Origin: Kitagawia praeruptora
Taxonomy: Eukaryota > Streptophyta > Magnoliopsida > Apiales > Apiaceae
Direction of reading: 5' to 3'
Length of the DNA stretch: 64,000 nucleotides
Assembly (NCBI GenBank): GCA_037693485.1
Contig: CM075346.1
Coordinates: 54,555,001 to 54,619,000, forward strand
The notes beneath the pieces are model-generated. The model did no database searches. It was given only the letters and a program-made list of their open reading frames with translations, and was not told the origin of the DNA. The translations under genes were made by a program, and so were the position numbers. Shown one piece after another: positions 61,292 through 64,000 of the stretch. Position 1 is the first letter of the stretch. Each line of letters opens with the position of its first letter.

Positions 61292-64000
61292 TGTAAGAAC
61301 CCAGATTTTTGGGTAGAATTAAAACTTTTTATTATGTATTGATGTAAGAGTGAACAGTGGTTACAACTACAATGTAATACTGGTTTTAAGGAATGAATAA
61401 TGAAAGGATATAGATTCCAAGGTTGTATGTCCTGAAGGATGCTATTGGGTGATAACTTAGATTAGAATAATCTATCTCCTAGAAAGTTAAGATAAGATTC
61501 CCTAGAGAGATATAGATACCCTCATGTCATCCAGATCGATATCGGTTACAAGTACGGAGGTTCCATGAAAGAGTTAAGGAACGTCCGAAAGAGGACCAGG
61601 GCATTTTATTAAATATAAGGAATAAAAGAAATAATAAAGTATGAATAGTGATTTTGGTGAAGATAGGAATATTATTGGACGACGCTATATAGAAGTATTC
61701 TGAACGGAAATCTGAGTTCGTATTAGTGATCCAGGAGGAAATTAAGTGTATGTAAAAGCTGTCGGATTCAGAAAAATAGCACTTTTATTTTCTCCGAGAT
61801 TTCCCTGGACACTGCCAGACTTAAGGATTTATTAAAGGGATTTAAGGAATTTAAATTCGAGAAGTATTAAGAAAGATGGAGATTGGTATAATAAATATTA
61901 AGAAGGTTTTCGGTAAAACCCTAACTAGAAACGAATGAGTTATTCCCTCGAACGATCAATGAATTGAGCAATAAACGGACAAAAGAGCAAGCAGAGGGCA
62001 AGATGCATGCATGTGCTAAGGAAAATATCTAGCAACCAAGTGGTGACTCAAGTAACTAGCATTCTTAGGAATCAAACTAGTACTTAGAAATTAAACCAAT
62101 GCTTAGCTTATAACCATCCAAAGATCAACACATGGCTTGCAAATTACATCATTCCATGCATCATCACTTTAATAAAGTGAACATAAGATGAGATATTATG
62201 CAAGACTTCACTTTATGCATTATTATTCAAGAAACCAAGCCAAGTAACACAAACTCTCTCCAAGAACACTACATTCGGCTACTTCTTAATTCAAAGATCA
62301 AAATCAACCTTTCAACCATTGTTTGATCTTGAGATTTTTATGGTAGATCCTATAATTCATAAAAGTGATACCCTAGAAATCTTAGCCTCAAACACTACTT
62401 TTTCCATTTTCAAATAAATCCTTGAAGATGAGGGTGAATAGTGATTTTCAAGAACAAAATTCTTGGATCTTGATTTCTTGGATGATCTAAGCTTGGTTAA
62501 GGATGTACAAGGACTATACAAGGCTTAGCAAGGTCTTTATCCACTCCATGGAAGGTATAACTTTTCAAAACCCTAGCCCTTACTTTAAGAATATGTTTGT
62601 TCTTGATGGATTTAAGTAGTTATGGTGTTAACATGGTTATAAGCATGATTATAAGCATGATTATGATTTGGTTTTAGTAAATGTTAAAAAGAGTTTAGAT
62701 GAACGGAAAGGCATTGCTTGGCCTCAGTTCATGGTCATATATCATGTATATGTTGGTTGGAGTGGATACCATGATTATTGGAAGGTTTGGAATTTTGAAA
62801 TATTCGATTTATAGCCGTCGTAATGCCGAAATTTCATTAACCTTAAGAACACGAACTTGACAGTAGATATAACTCACTGATTAGTTTCCATTTCTGCCAT
62901 GATAAGCTATATTATATTATAAGCTTCGTTTTGATATAAAGTTCGTATGAAACGGACTTACGGTTTAGGAGTTATGGTTAATTTCGTAAAAGTGGTTCGA
63001 AACCGTAATCGAAAGTTCGTAACTGGAATTGATTTCCTTTAATATCGTTTAATCAGTGGTGAATCATGATAATTAAATATTAGAGGTCATAAGGAAGGCG
63101 TGAGAGAAAACCACAAGTAAAATGGATCATTTTTCGATTTTATAAAAATGTTCGAATTGAGGTTAAGTGCGAAGAAACCACTTTTCGGAGGTAACACTAT
63201 TCACCAAAAAGCTCCTGCCCTGTTTTAGCAAAAATTCGAAAAATTAATCTTCTGATCTAAGTCCAATTTTGGGTTAGCTACCTTCTAGACATTCTCTAGA
63301 TCATGTACGCGAAAACGGTGCGTCATTTGAGTTAACGGTTACCGAGTTATGAACGTTTTAGTGAAAGAGGTGTGAATAGTAAAGATCCGTAGTCGACCGA
63401 ACTTCAAAAATGCATTTCACCTATCTAGGCCCGTGGCTTCGAATTGGAAATTTTATGATAAATATTACAAATACCAAAGACGATTTTAGAAGTGGTTTCG
63501 TAATTAATTACAATTCCAGTTATTTATTAAAAGGGTTGGAGTTTGAGTCCCGGAATAGTAATTCCCAAGGAAGTCAACTCTAGAGGTACTACTTTGACCA
63601 CCCATTTTGGTTAGATTAAAAGAGGAATCTCGAGTCGACTAAAACATGAAACTTGTTAAGAATTATCGAGACAACATATTGGTGCAAAGAACGAGGTTAT
63701 AAATGATTAAGTAAGATATACGAAAGATCCGACATTAAGGATAGGTTCGAGGTGTGTTTTGGACTAAGCTTACATGACTTAAGTTAAGTTATACTTAACC
63801 TTCGAAATGTTCAGTGATTGACCTCGGTTATTGTGACTATTTATAGATCACTGGATTGACACGAGGCACACTACCCCAACAGGATTACCAGGCAAGTTTC
63901 CAATACTTGGAACTGTTGTTGTGATAATATATATAATGATTGTTGTATACATATGCCATAGCATGCATGCCTACTTTCAAGTCTATTGATATGCTTGTTC
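61292..64000 (+). mobile_element. Probable long LTR of a Ty3/gypsy element (partial)
   Basis: Begins TGTAAGAACCCAG right after the open LT26 frame; GTATT at 61287-61291 would be the left copy of a 5-bp TSD. 2.7 kb without an ORF over 60 codons of interest, with short phrases such as AACGGTTACCGAGTTATGAACG and GATTGACACGAGGC that are reminiscent of Tekay/Del-type chromovirus LTRs. The other end lies outside, so LTR length and strand are unproven. No other gene seen here. Confidence 0.45.

Noticed and set aside
1..64000. CRISPR arrays, bacterial operons, Shine-Dalgarno sites, terminators.
   Set aside because: The DNA is a plant transposon array; short repeats near 46780-47220 are irregularly spaced and belong to a copia LTR.
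61292..64000. A gene or satellite DNA in the last 2.7 kb.
   Set aside because: No useful ORF, no tandem period visible; the TGTAAGAACCC start after a possible 5-bp TSD fits an LTR better.

Overview
This is nuclear DNA from a plant, most likely a large-genome eudicot. I cannot name the species. No single-copy host gene, rRNA, tRNA or CRISPR array is visible. Essentially the whole window is transposable elements inserted into one another. The clade clues are a Ty1/copia element with a tRNA-Met primer site, L1-type LINEs with plant-style ORF1 and a zf-RVT-like C-terminus, a small hAT element, and a long Ty3/gypsy-like LTR.

The backbone is one minus-strand Ty1/copia element. Its 5' LTR ends at 53700 and its body runs leftwards: primer site 46186-46197, gag 46154-45751 and 34735-32856, protease/integrase 28953-27558, RNase H 16380-15720, and an extra downstream ORF 1602-1022. 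Later insertions cut it into pieces over more than 50 kb, and the reverse-transcriptase part of pol is missing. At the right, 53705-59616 is an L1-type LINE (LINE-C). Two more LINE copies lie at 14039-15124 (LINE-A) and 18358-26526 (LINE-B).

The striking content is a crowd of 26 further non-LTR insertions, here called LT1-LT26. They carry the LINE's own ends but no endonuclease or reverse transcriptase. Complete copies start with ATGAGAGTCG/C/T, then a CT-rich leader of about 150-180 bases that often contains AACCCTA. They end with a tail holding a GGGG-TATG-CCCC hairpin, then GGTATAAAATTTTAATTAGC and poly(A). Target-site duplications (TSDs) of 10-19 bp are visible for most. Between leader and tail lie long ORFs (about 440-700 codons) that I do not recognise. 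Six or seven are still open: LT3, LT17 (apart from an insertion), LT18, LT19, LT20, LT23 and LT24.

The ORFs are modular. Many begin with 2-4 copies of a 16-residue repeat, PKRVSFAxxLVSxIP, whose core matches the RVxF docking motif for protein phosphatase 1. Downstream they carry either a charged helical region with repeated FIxxxGxEIP units (the alpha type) or a long Val/Leu/Phe/Cys-rich region (the beta type). Tail subtype partly follows ORF type. Two near-identical copies, LT10 and LT21, diverge abruptly to different 3' ORF ends and different tail subtypes. This looks like template switching.

My reading is that an L1-type LINE supplies the replication machinery and a swarm of ORF-carrying satellites with the same leader and tail is copied by it, exchanging parts as it goes. 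The first statement is inference from shared ends. The sharing, the TSDs and the nesting are seen directly. The last 2.7 kb (61292-64000) is unrelated and looks like a long gypsy-type LTR inserted into LT26.
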